Source: Georgenia subflava (lineage in GTDB: Bacteria; Actinomycetota; Actinomycetes; Actinomycetales; Actinomycetaceae). Taken from it: a DNA stretch of 64,000 nt. The notes under the pieces are model-generated. The model was not told where the DNA came from. It did no database searches and saw only the letters and a list, made by a program, of their open reading frames with translations. The position numbers and the translations under genes are program-made. The stretch's first letter is position 1. Each line of letters opens with the position of its first letter. Below, piece by piece: positions 44,583 through 53,020 of this stretch. Where the stretch lies: contig NZ_VUKD01000007.1 of NCBI RefSeq assembly GCF_009193155.1, forward strand, positions 62,001-126,000. The letters are read 5' to 3'.

Positions 44583-45617
44583 TCAGGGGCGGATGAGGAC
44601 CTTGAGGGCTTCGCGCGAGTCCATGAGGCGGTAGGCCTCGACGATGTCATCGAGCCCGAGCCTCCGGTCGAAGACTCGACCGGGCTGGATCTGTCCGGCG
44701 AGCACCTGGGGCAGGGCGGCCTCGAGGTAGCGGCGCTGGGCGGCCGGGCCTCCGGTGAGGGTGGCGTTCTTCCCGAACAGCGAGGCCATCCCGACGGGGG
44801 CCTCCTCATACTGCGGCACGCCGACCCGGCTGATCGTGCCGCCGGGCCGGAGGACGCCGTAGGCCTGCTCGTAGGCGGGCAGGTGGCCCACGGCGTCCAC
44901 CACCACGTGGGAACCGTCACCGCCGGTGAGCTCCATGACCTTGGCGATGCCTTCCTCGCCGCGTTCCGGGACGACGTCGTCGGCGCCGAACTCCCGGCCC
45001 AGGTCGGTGCGGTCGGTGTGACGGCCCATGAGGATGATCCGCTCGGCACCCACCTGCCGGGCGGCGAGCACCGTCAGCAGGCCCACGGCCCCGTCCCCGA
45101 TCACGGTGACCGTCTTGCCCGGGGACACCCCGCCGGTGTAGGCGGCGTGATAGCCGGTGAGATAGACGTCGGCCAGGGTCAGCAGCGAGGGCATCAAGGA
45201 CTCGTCCGTGCCCTCGGGGATCACCACGGCGGTGCCGTCGGCCTGGGGAACGCGCAGCCTCTCGGCCTGCGTCGCCGAGGGGGCGCCATCGAAGAAGCCG
45301 CCGTGCACGCAGGAGGTGTTGAACCCCTCCCGGCAGTACACGCAGGTGTTGTCCGACCACGAGAACGGCACGATCACCGTGTCGCCCACGGTCAGGGCGG
45401 TGACGTCCGCACCGACCTCCTCGACGACGCCGACGGCCTCATGTCCCATCCGCCTGCCGTTCTGGCTGGGTGCCATCGAGCGATAGGGATGCAGGTCCGA
45501 GCCGCACACACTGGCGTAGGTCACCCGGACGACGGCGTCGGTGGGCTCATCGATGGTGGGGTCGGGGACCTCCTCGACGCGGACGTCGCCGGGGCCGTAC
45601 ATGACTGTTGCGCGCAA
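44583..45617 (-). CDS. Zinc-type alcohol dehydrogenase
   Basis: A 344-residue MDR-superfamily oxidoreductase. The catalytic zinc ligands are Cys in ASVCGSDLHPYRS and His-Glu in MGHEAVGVVEE. The structural-zinc loop keeps CVYC and one further Cys (FNTSC), so it looks partial. The NAD(P) motif is VTVIGDGAVGLLTVLAA, and MGRHTDRTDLGREFGADDVV is the cofactor-binding strand region. The start is probably TTG 45617 (LRATVMYGPGDVRVEEV), since the first strand is needed; ATG 45602 would remove it. It follows an MFS gene by 46 bases. The alcohol or aldehyde substrate is unknown. Confidence 0.87.
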   Translation of the reverse strand: MRATVMYGPGDVRVEEVPDPTIDEPTDAVVRVTYASVCGSDLHPYRSMAPSQNGRRMGHEAVGVVEEVGADVTALTVGDTVIVPFSWSDNTCVYCREGFNTSCVHGGFFDGAPSATQAERLRVPQADGTAVVIPEGTDESLMPSLLTLADVYLTGYHAAYTGGVSPGKTVTVIGDGAVGLLTVLAARQVGAERIILMGRHTDRTDLGREFGADDVVPERGEEGIAKVMELTGGDGSHVVVDAVGHLPAYEQAYGVLRPGGTISRVGVPQYEEAPVGMASLFGKNATLTGGPAAQRRYLEAALPQVLAGQIQPGRVFDRRLGLDDIVEAYRLMDSREALKVLIRP

Positions 45618-45663
45618 GATTCGTCTCTCTCTGTTCGTTTCGTGGTGCGGGATCTTTGGTATG

Positions 45664-46914
45664 TCAGGTTGCCGCGCTCATGACGGCTGGCGCCGTGCGC
45701 GGTGTGCGGGAGCGCTGGCTGATGGCCAGTGCACTCGTGGGGACGAGGGTCAGGGCGGCCAGGACCGTGGCCACAACGACGGGGCCAACCGGCCCGAAGC
45801 CAGATTCCAGGGCGATACCACCGACCCAGGACGCGGCCGCGGTTCCGGAGTTGAACGCCGCCACGCTGAGCGAGGAACCCAACATAGGGGCGTGACCTGC
45901 GTAGCGCACCGCCAGCGCGATCAGGACCGGGTTCGCGCCCAGGCCGAAGAGTCCGAACAACACGATGAGGACGACGGTAGGAAGGGGCGAGCCGGAGACG
46001 AGGACGAGGGCCAGCAGGATCAGTGTCGTGGCGGCGGGCGCCACGATCGTGACCGCGTGGGGACGGGTGTCACCGAGCCGGCCGCCCAGGACCGAGCCGG
46101 CGACCGAACCGAGCCCGAAGCCGGCGAGCACCGGCGCGATCAGACCAGGAGAGATGCCCGCCCGGTCGGTGAGCAGCGGCGCGATGTAGGAGTAGGCCGC
46201 GAAGACGGCACCGGTCGTAGCAGCACTGGCGCCCAGCACCAGCCACAGCCGGCCCGAGCGAAGCGCGCCCAGCTCGGAGCGGATCGAGACCGACTGGTTG
46301 CCCGGATCGTTGTGGGGGACCTGGCGCGCGATGAGCACCACCGCGGCGACGGCCAGGACGGCCAGGGCCCAGAAGATGGCCCGCCAGCCGATGACCTGGC
46401 CGGCGAACGCGCCCACCGGCACACCCAGCACGGTCGCCAACATCCCCCCGGCATTGACGATCCCCAGGGCGCGTGAACTCGCCCCTGGGCCTGCGAGTCG
46501 GGCGGCGGTCACGGCCGCGACGGCCCAGAACGCCCCGGTGGCCAGCGCGGTGACGAATCGCGCGGCCAGCAGCACCGCGAAGCTCGAGCCGATGGCGACG
46601 ACCACATGCCCGAGGGCGAAAACGACCAGGGCAAGCATCAGCGTGCGGCGCTGCGGGATGCGCCGCGTGGCCAAGGCCATGACCGGCGCGCCCACGACCA
46701 TGCCGATCGCGAAGACGGTGATCAGCAAGCCAGCCTGAGCAAGGCTGACCTCGACGTCGGCAGCGATCTCCGGAAGCAGGCCGGCCACCACGAACTCCGT
46801 CGTGCCCATGAGGAACAGGCCCAGCGCCAGGGCGTAGACCGCCGAGGGAAGACCGGCAGGGCCGCTGCGGCCGGTCGCGGACCGAGCGGAAGCCGGAAGG
46901 GCTTCATCGTGCAT
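45664..46914 (-). CDS. DHA1-family MFS exporter
   Basis: A 416-residue, twelve-helix transporter of the AraJ/YdhP-like DHA1 group: LGLFLMGTTEFVVAGLLPEI in helix 1 (the GTTEFV motif), APVMALATRRIPQRRTLM around motif A, and GLGSVAGSVLGGRLGDTRPH at the second motif A. It is likely to export sugars, chloramphenicol-like drugs or other small compounds. It is divergent from an XRE-family regulator with a perfect inverted repeat between them and probably heads an operon with the alcohol dehydrogenase. Confidence 0.9.
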   Translation of the reverse strand: MHDEALPASARSATGRSGPAGLPSAVYALALGLFLMGTTEFVVAGLLPEIAADVEVSLAQAGLLITVFAIGMVVGAPVMALATRRIPQRRTLMLALVVFALGHVVVAIGSSFAVLLAARFVTALATGAFWAVAAVTAARLAGPGASSRALGIVNAGGMLATVLGVPVGAFAGQVIGWRAIFWALAVLAVAAVVLIARQVPHNDPGNQSVSIRSELGALRSGRLWLVLGASAATTGAVFAAYSYIAPLLTDRAGISPGLIAPVLAGFGLGSVAGSVLGGRLGDTRPHAVTIVAPAATTLILLALVLVSGSPLPTVVLIVLFGLFGLGANPVLIALAVRYAGHAPMLGSSLSVAAFNSGTAAASWVGGIALESGFGPVGPVVVATVLAALTLVPTSALAISQRSRTPRTAPAVMSAAT

Positions 46915-47008
46915 GGGAGTGCCTCGCATCGTGTCGACGAACCCGGTCAACGGACCGAGGGGCTTGCTGTCGTGATCGAGTACACCGCCCGGCACCCATG
47001 CGTGGAAG

Positions 47009-47036
47009 GTTGAGCTTGCGGGGGTACAAGCTCAAC
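47009..47036. promoter_or_regulatory. Perfect 10-8-10 inverted repeat, likely operator
   Basis: GTTGAGCTTG and CAAGCTCAAC (47,009-47,018 and 47,027-47,036) are exact reverse complements with an 8-base spacer. They lie 30 bases ahead of the XRE-family regulator gene and 95 bases ahead of the divergent MFS gene, so this is probably that regulator's binding site. Confidence 0.7.
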
Positions 47037-47065
47037 CCCCCTCACCCGTCGGTACGGCTCTTATC

Positions 47066-48007
47066 GTGGAGGCCATGGACAACCGGGCATCGATCAAGGA
47101 CTTTCTCGCCAGCCGCCGCGCCCGGCTGTCCCCGACCGAGGTCGGCCTGCCCACCAGCGCCCGGCGCCGCGTCCCGGGCCTGCGCCGCGAGGAGGTCGCG
47201 GTCCTGGCCGGGGTGAGCACCGAGTGGTACACCCGCCTGGAGAAGGGCCACATCGCCGGCGTCTCCGAGGACGTGCTCGACGCCGTCGCCCACGCGCTGC
47301 GCCTGGACGACGAGGAACGCACCTACCTGTTCGACCTCGCCCGCGCCGCCCGGCCCACCCGCTCCATCCCTACTCGGCGGCGCGAGGTCGCACTGGGACC
47401 GCCCGTCCACTGGATGCTCGACTCGATCACCCTGTCAGCCGCGTTCGTGCGCGACGGGCGCCTCGACGTCATCGCCACCAACCCCCTGGCCAGGGCCCTG
47501 CACGCTCCGATGTTCGCCAGCCCGACCACCACCGGCCACGGTCGCGCGAACTTCGCGCGCTACCACTTCCTCGACCCGGACTCCCGCGGCTTCTTCATCG
47601 ACTGGGACGACGGCGCCAGCGCCACCGTCGCGCTGCTGCGAGCCGAGGCCGCACGCGAACCCCACGACCGAGCGCTACGCGAACTCATCGGCGAGCTGTC
47701 AACCCTCAGCGAGGAGTTCCGCGCCCTGTGGGCGGCCCACAATGTGCGCATCCGCCACGAAGGCACCAAACGACTCCAGCACCCCGACGTCGGCGCGCTC
47801 GAGCTGACCTACCAGTCCGCCAACCTCCCGGCTCCGGGGCGGACCGTGCACGACCTGTCGCTCTACACCGCCGAACCAGGCACCGAGCACGAGGAACGAC
47901 TCAAGCTCCTCGCCAGCCTGGCGGCACCCAGCCCGCACAGCCGACCAGACGACCCCGCCCGATCACGGGCCCCACGTCCGAGACCGAGAGGCACGACAGC
48001 ACCGTGA
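47066..48007 (+). CDS. XRE-family regulator with MmyB-like ligand domain
   Basis: A 313-residue regulator common in actinobacteria. An N-terminal helix-turn-helix spans residues about 10-75 (IKDFLASRRARLSPTEVGLP, then RVPGLRREEVAVLAGVSTEWY). An MmyB-like ligand-binding domain spans about 110-275 (LDVIATNPLARALHAPMF, then YHFLDPDSRGFFIDWDDGA). It is divergent from an MFS exporter it probably controls. ATG 47075 is an alternative start, but its GGAGG would be only two bases away. The stop overlaps a DUF2255-like remnant by GTGA. Confidence 0.9.
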   Translation: MEAMDNRASIKDFLASRRARLSPTEVGLPTSARRRVPGLRREEVAVLAGVSTEWYTRLEKGHIAGVSEDVLDAVAHALRLDDEERTYLFDLARAARPTRSIPTRRREVALGPPVHWMLDSITLSAAFVRDGRLDVIATNPLARALHAPMFASPTTTGHGRANFARYHFLDPDSRGFFIDWDDGASATVALLRAEAAREPHDRALRELIGELSTLSEEFRALWAAHNVRIRHEGTKRLQHPDVGALELTYQSANLPAPGRTVHDLSLYTAEPGTEHEERLKLLASLAAPSPHSRPDDPARSRAPRPRPRGTTAP

Positions 48008-48387
48008 GCACCTGAACTTCCGAGCAGCGGCAGTCGATCGGCCAGGCCGACGAACTGCTGCTCGCCCCGCGCCACACCGCCGAGACCCTGCGGCGCTACG
48101 TCACTATCTGGGTCGTCGAAGTCGGCGGCGACCTGTACGTGCGCTCCGCAGCCGGATCCGGCGGGACCTGGTACCGCCATGCCCGGACCACCCACGAGGG
48201 CCGCATCCGCGCAGGCGGCGTGGAAGCCGACGTCACGCTCCAGGAGGCGGGCAACAACACCCCTGACCTGACCGATGCCATCCAGACCGAGTACCACCGC
48301 ATATACGACCACCACGGCCCCGACATCACCCGAGGTGCCCTCTCCCGCCGAGCGCAGAACGCCACCTACCGGCTCCTGCCTCGCTGA
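48004..48387 (+). pseudogene. DUF2255-like gene with a nonsense codon at position 4
   Basis: From GTG 48004 (overlapping the regulator's stop by GTGA) the frame reads VST-stop-TSEQRQSIGQADEL, then RRYVTIWVVEVGGDLYVRSA and GRIRAGGVEADVTLQEAG. This matches the DUF2255 family, whose members start with a W-T-S-E-type sequence. The fourth codon is TGA (48,013-48,015) where homologues have Trp, so one G-to-A change explains it. No good start follows before the conserved core. Otherwise the frame is clean to 48,387, so decay looks recent. Confidence 0.75.
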
Positions 48388-48463
48388 CCCGCACCCCAGC
48401 ACGCCAGCACACCGGCCTGCGGGCCGGCGACCGGCTGCTATCCCCTGAATGGAGAACGACGTC

Positions 48464-49483
48464 ATGGATGTCTCGACTCTCACCCTGAACAACGGCGTGC
48501 CCATGCCGCGTCTGGGCTATGGACTGTTCCTCACGCCCCCACAGGACGCCGCTGAACTGGTCAGCGAGGCACTTCGTGCCGGCTACCGCCTCATCGACAC
48601 CGCCGCCGCGTACGGCAACGAACGCGGCGTGGGCGAGGCGATCCGCCACTCCGGCCTCGACCGGTCGGAAATCTTCATCGAGACCAAAGTCTGGATCAGC
48701 GACTTCGGTTACGACGAGACTCTGCACGCCTTCGACAAGAGCGCGACCAAGCTCGGCGTAGACCCGATCGACCTGCTGCTGCTCCACCAGGCGCTGCCCA
48801 GCCACTTCGACCGCACCATCGACGCCTACCACGCCCTTGAACGGCTCCTCGACGAGGGACTGGTGCGCGCGATCGGCGTCAGCAACTTCATGGCCGAGCA
48901 CCTGGACCGGCTCCTCGCCGAAACCTCGATCGTGCCCGCGGTCAACCAGCTGGAGCTGCCTCCGTACTTCCACCAGGCCGAGCTGCGTGCCAAGGGCGAG
49001 CAGCTCGGCATCGTCTCCCAGGGCTGGTCCCCCATCGGTGGGGTCATCAACTACGAGGACACCGCGTTCTCCAGCCCGCTGGAAGACCCGGTCATCCTCG
49101 ACATCGCCGACGCTCACGCCAAGAACCCCGCACAGGTGGTGTCGCGCTGGCATCTGCAAACCGGCCGCTCCGTCATCCCGAAGTCGACCAAGCCAGAGCG
49201 CATCGCGCAGAACTTCGACGTCTTCGACTTCAAGCTCACCGACGTCGACATCACTCGCATCGACGCCCTGGCGGCGAGTGCGCTGAGGTCGTGCCGGCAA
49301 CTCAGTCGGGCAACGGCGTGCGGGTCGTCGTGGAGAGCCGCTCCTTCACGTCCAGTACAGCGAGGGATCGACGCCGCCCGTGACCTCGGCAGCTCGAACC
49401 GCCCGTGCCGGAGTCGTCGTCAGGCGGCGCCGCGGGGTCAGCTCGTGGCGCGCTGGCGCCGTTCCTGCTCGCGGCGGCTGTAG
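48464..49483 (+). CDS. Aldo/keto reductase with replaced C-terminus
   Basis: NADPH-dependent reductase of the 2,5-diketogluconate-reductase type. Core motifs: RLGYGLFLTPPQ, AGYRLIDTAAAYGNERGVGE (catalytic Asp and Tyr), Lys in IETKVW, His in LLLLHQALP, ALERLLDEGLVRAIGVSNF and the cofactor-binding SVIPKSTKPERIAQN. Family similarity stops at TDVDITRIDALAA (about 49,273), near the normal end. About 70 Arg/Ser-rich residues follow that resemble no protein and run antisense into the next gene. It may still be active. ATG 48464 is chosen for its GGAGAA. Confidence 0.8.
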   Translation: MDVSTLTLNNGVPMPRLGYGLFLTPPQDAAELVSEALRAGYRLIDTAAAYGNERGVGEAIRHSGLDRSEIFIETKVWISDFGYDETLHAFDKSATKLGVDPIDLLLLHQALPSHFDRTIDAYHALERLLDEGLVRAIGVSNFMAEHLDRLLAETSIVPAVNQLELPPYFHQAELRAKGEQLGIVSQGWSPIGGVINYEDTAFSSPLEDPVILDIADAHAKNPAQVVSRWHLQTGRSVIPKSTKPERIAQNFDVFDFKLTDVDITRIDALAASALRSCRQLSRATACGSSWRAAPSRPVQRGIDAARDLGSSNRPCRSRRQAAPRGQLVARWRRSCSRRL

Positions 49484-50493
49484 GTGGCGGCACGGATCGC
49501 CTGGTCCGAGTCGAAGTTGGAACCGATGGCGCCTCCCATCATGCCCAGCGATGCGGCCAGCCATGTCAACCGCAGGTGGTCGAGAACCGATGCCGGACGA
49601 TGCAGCTGGCTGGTGAGGTATTCGGTGGTGATGATCGTGAGCGCAGCCCCGAGCAGCACCAGGTAGAGCACCACGTACATCAGCGCCACGCTCAGCAGGA
49701 CCGTGATGACGGTGGCGGCGTTGTCGGACCACGGGTTGCCTTGGTCGTCGATGCCGCGGTCGGTGGTCCACATGCCGTTGTAGAAGATCAGCCAGAACGA
49801 CAGTGCCATGATCACCGCGACGCTGATCAGCGCGAGCCGTGCCGGCGGTAGCGAGTCCGCCATCGTCCAGATGGTGGCGTAGAAGATGCCGAACGCGCCG
49901 GTGCCGACGCCGGCCGCGCCCGTGCTGGAGAGGGCGGCCAGGAGGCGTCCGGGCCGGTTGTTGCGCACCATTCCGGCAAGGAGCCGCATCCGATCCATCC
50001 AGCTGGGCCGGATCAGGTACCGGGGGCTACCGGAAGATGTCGGCTCGGCCGTGCCGCCGGCTGCGCGGACGGCCGCGGCCGCGTCCTCGTTGCGGTCCAT
50101 CAGGGAGTGGATGAGCGGCACCAGCAGGGCACGGGTGCGGGCGGTGACGCGCCAGGCGCCGAGCACCGGCAGAGAGACGAGGGCGGCGCGTGCTTCTGGG
50201 CCGACCTCGGCCAGCATCGGTTCGGTGTCGTGCCGGCGCGGCAGGTCGGTGAGGTAGACGACGGCATCCCAGCCGTGGTCCTCGAGCAGGCGCGGGGCGT
50301 GCTCGACCAGCGGGATGTCGCCGGCGGCCGTGAGCGGGAGCGTCCCGCGACTGATCTCGATCCGCCAGGTGGCCGACCCCTCGAAATCGCGCGCAAGCTC
50401 GCGGCCGAGGTCCCCCGCCAGGTGCTCGGCGACCTGCTCGGGCAGTCCCGGGTCGGCGATCAGGCCGACCGTCACGTTGCGAGGCACGATCAC
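49438..50493 (-). CDS. Unrecognised membrane protein
   Basis: A 351-residue protein of no family I can name. The N-terminal 150 residues are soluble and nucleotide-binding-like in pattern (NVTVGLIADPGLPEQVAEHL, then HGWDAVVYLTDLPRRHDTEP). The C-terminal part holds about four membrane helices (IFYATIWTMADSLPPARLAL, ISVAVIMALSFWLIFYNGMW, VITVLLSVALMYVVLYLVLL), with a further hydrophobic stretch before the Arg-rich tail. GTG 50493 has GGAG upstream. Its 3' end overlaps the odd tail of the aldo/keto reductase by 46 bases. Confidence 0.65.
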   Translation of the reverse strand: MIVPRNVTVGLIADPGLPEQVAEHLAGDLGRELARDFEGSATWRIEISRGTLPLTAAGDIPLVEHAPRLLEDHGWDAVVYLTDLPRRHDTEPMLAEVGPEARAALVSLPVLGAWRVTARTRALLVPLIHSLMDRNEDAAAAVRAAGGTAEPTSSGSPRYLIRPSWMDRMRLLAGMVRNNRPGRLLAALSSTGAAGVGTGAFGIFYATIWTMADSLPPARLALISVAVIMALSFWLIFYNGMWTTDRGIDDQGNPWSDNAATVITVLLSVALMYVVLYLVLLGAALTIITTEYLTSQLHRPASVLDHLRLTWLAASLGMMGGAIGSNFDSDQAIRAATYSRREQERRQRATS

Positions 50494-50737
50494 CTGTTTC
50501 TCCGGCTCCGTGTGCCGGGTAGCGGGTGGACCACCAAGCCTATTCTGGGCCGGCCCGACCCGCTGTCGGGCCTGAACTCGCACCCGCCGCCTCGAAGCTG
50601 CTACCGCTGGCAGGTCGGTCTCTCCGAGAGCTTCGTGCACCTACAGTTCTCTCCTTCCGTGCACTCCCCCGCCCTTCACGACCTCGTGGGCTTCCTGCGC
50701 CCTGTTACCGTGACCCGACTTTAGGGGGTGAGGCACG

Positions 50738-51480
50738 TCAGGAGGCGAACACACGCTCCCCTCCCCGTAGGGCGTGCTGCTCGGCACCGATGTCCAGCGG
50801 GGCGCACCGCGGGGAGGCAGCTCGGGCGGCCGTGTCCGCGAGGTCTGGAAGCAGGGTGTGGCCGATGCCGCAGCGCTCTTGGGGCACACGATCAACGCTG
50901 GAGCTGCGCCCGGAGGTTCGGGATCCGGCGACACTGCCGAGCATCGAGGCGATGGCGAAGATGGTCACCGTCGCCCAGTCCAGGTCGGTCGCTGTCCACA
51001 CGCCCGCAAGGCCCGTGAGCAGCCCGCCCGTTGATCCCGCGGTGGGGACAACCAGCACCCGACCCATCGGGCCGTGACCACCGAGGCGATGGCCCACCCA
51101 CATCCGGGGGCAGGCCCGGAGAGCCCGGTGGATCCGCAACCGGCTCCGTGCTCGGCGCCTCTTCGGTGACGTCGCTCCGTACCGACGCGCCGGCCGCGTG
51201 GGTTGGGCGTCGTCGTGCGTTGCGCAGCATCAGCGCCGATACCACCGCGAGCAGGCCGGCGAAGGTGAGCATCAGGGCTGCCGGATCGACGGTGGCCAAC
51301 AGACACGAGGCGAGGAAGGACCGTGCGGCACCGAGCACACCGAAAGCGGCGCCGTGGGTCCAGCTGATGTTCCTCGCCCGGGCATGGGAGATGAGCGCGC
51401 CGGCCGACGTCGCGCCGACGATGGCGAGCGAGGCGGAGGCGGCGTCGTACGGGGCGTGGCGAGGCGGTAGACGAAGATCG
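50738..51480 (-). pseudogene. Degraded TauE/SafE-type permease
   Basis: Pieces of a sulfite-exporter-like permease lie in different frames: SLAIVGATSAGALISHARAR with FAGLLAVVSALMLRNARRR (about 51,190-51,450), then VLVVPTAGSTGGLLTGLAG and ATVTIFAIASMLGSVAGSR (about 50,890-51,070). The two halves have the family's order, but frame changes and a missing N-terminal part rule out a working gene. It abuts another broken transporter. Confidence 0.7.
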
Positions 51481-52085
51481 GGACGGTCAGGATGCGACGA
51501 TGCCGAGGCCAATCGTCATGCGATGGATGGTCGGCGATGAGGCCGACGAGCGGCGAGAGCGCATACATTCCAGCGACGTGCAGGCTGATCGTGATCCGAT
51601 GATGGTCAGCGAGCCGCCCTGGTGGCGAGATGCGCCGGCGTCATGGTCATGATCGAGACAATCACCACCTGGGCAGTGAGTATCGCGATCACCGCGAACC
51701 TGGCTCGCCGATTCGCTCGCAGCTCCGCATGGACAGCGCGAATACGTCCCCGCTGCGCGCCGCTTGGCGTCGCCTGAGACGTTGGGGCCGGTTGCCCCAG
51801 GACAAGGAGCGGGTCCAGGCGCAGCAAGAGGAAGATGATGGGGCCGGCTAGCGCGAGCCAGATCGCCGCGATGAGGAACGCGCCGTCATAGACGGTCAGC
51901 CCGATCGCTCGGTTGAGGATCTCCCCCGGCACGCCGAGGTTGGGGCCAAGGACCGAACCCAAGGTCCCCACCCAGACGACAAGGGCGAGCGGGCGAGCCT
52001 TGTGGTGGGGTTCGGCAAGGTCCGTCGCGGGCGCGACACCGACGCCCACGGTGCCGACGATCTGGGTGATGACTAGCACGAGCAT
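51480..52085 (-). pseudogene. MFS transporter with internal deletion
   Basis: From ATG 52085 the frame gives MLVLVITQIVGTVGVGVAPA then TDLAEPHHKARPLALVVWVG. In related actinobacterial MFS proteins these two segments are separated by roughly 90 residues (helices 2-4), so an internal deletion has joined them. The frame continues (IIFLLLRLDPLLVLGQP, VIVSIMTMTPAHLATRA), stops at 51,606, and the expected next segment MYALSPLVGLIADH is in a different frame near 51,530. Confidence 0.75.
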
Positions 52086-52369
52086 CGTGCGCCGTTGGAT
52101 GGCCCCGATAGCCGAAGGTCTGTCGCGGACGCGGATCGAGTGGCTCCGCTACTTCCCCGGGCTGGTCATAGCCCCGCAACTGGACAGATCTCAGCCCGTT
52201 CGCCGCCCTCGACAAGTTGCGGCGGCTCGTCCTCCGACACGTCGTCGGCACCCGACCGCTGAACCGCTGATCGCGCCAGCAAGCCAGACGGCATGTACCC
52301 CTCAACGGCGGGCCGGTTTACATGATGACGGCGGGCTGATTACTACTGGCCGGGAGCATTTAGACGCTG

Positions 52370-53020
52370 CTACGCCGGCGGCGTTGGCCACCCACCAACG
52401 TCGATCACGCGGTCGGCACGGCGCTTCGTGGTTGCAATCAGTTTGGCGTTCTGTTGGTCGCTGCCATGTGCATGTTCGTGAGCCGAAGCCGGGTCTCGAC
52501 CGAACTCCATGTGTCGGGCGATGAGTCGATCGAGCCGGGTATCCTCGTCTAGCTCCACGTACCAGCAGTCCGTCAGCATCTGGCGGATCCCCGCCCATGG
52601 CTCGTGGTCTACGAGCAGATAATTGCCCTCCACCACTACGAGGGGGATGTCGCGGGGTACGGCGATCGAAGCGGCGATTGGTTCCTCGATCTCGCGATGA
52701 AACGCCGGTGCGTACACGACGTCCTCGTCAGCTCGATGCAGCCGCTGCATTAGGCGGGCGAATCCGCCGGCGTCGAACGTGTCGATGGCGCCCTTGCGAT
52801 CTGTCCGGCCAAGCCGTTCCAGCTGGCACTGTGCGAGGTGGAAGCCGTCCATCGGCACCACCATTGCGTTGGCGCCCACAGCCTCAACGACCTGCCGGGC
52901 GAGTGTGGATTTTCCTGACCCCGGGGGCCCGACGATGCCGAGCATCTGGCGTTCACCGGTAGCGGCCAGTTCACGGGCTCGCGCCGCTAGTTCATCGAGG
53001 CCGTCGTGGAGTGCCGTCAT
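52370..53020 (-). CDS. P-loop nucleoside/sugar kinase of the uridine-kinase fold
   Basis: A 216-residue kinase. Walker A is GIVGPPGSGKSTLARQVVEA (about residues 28-47). VPMDGFHLAQCQLERLGRTD is the typical substrate-Asp strand of the phosphoribulokinase/uridine-kinase family, and IPLVVVEGNYLLVDHEPW corresponds to Walker B. Such kinases in sugar operons (FrcK-like) phosphorylate sugars or are of unknown role. It is last in the operon; its start overlaps the polyol dehydrogenase stop by ATGA. Confidence 0.85.
   Translation of the reverse strand: MTALHDGLDELAARARELAATGERQMLGIVGPPGSGKSTLARQVVEAVGANAMVVPMDGFHLAQCQLERLGRTDRKGAIDTFDAGGFARLMQRLHRADEDVVYAPAFHREIEEPIAASIAVPRDIPLVVVEGNYLLVDHEPWAGIRQMLTDCWYVELDEDTRLDRLIARHMEFGRDPASAHEHAHGSDQQNAKLIATTKRRADRVIDVGGWPTPPA

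Noticed and set aside
48013-48015. TGA recoding (selenocysteine or readthrough) in the DUF2255 gene
   Set aside because: Homologues have Trp, not Cys, at this place, no selenocysteine insertion hairpin was seen, and a simple G-to-A change explains it.
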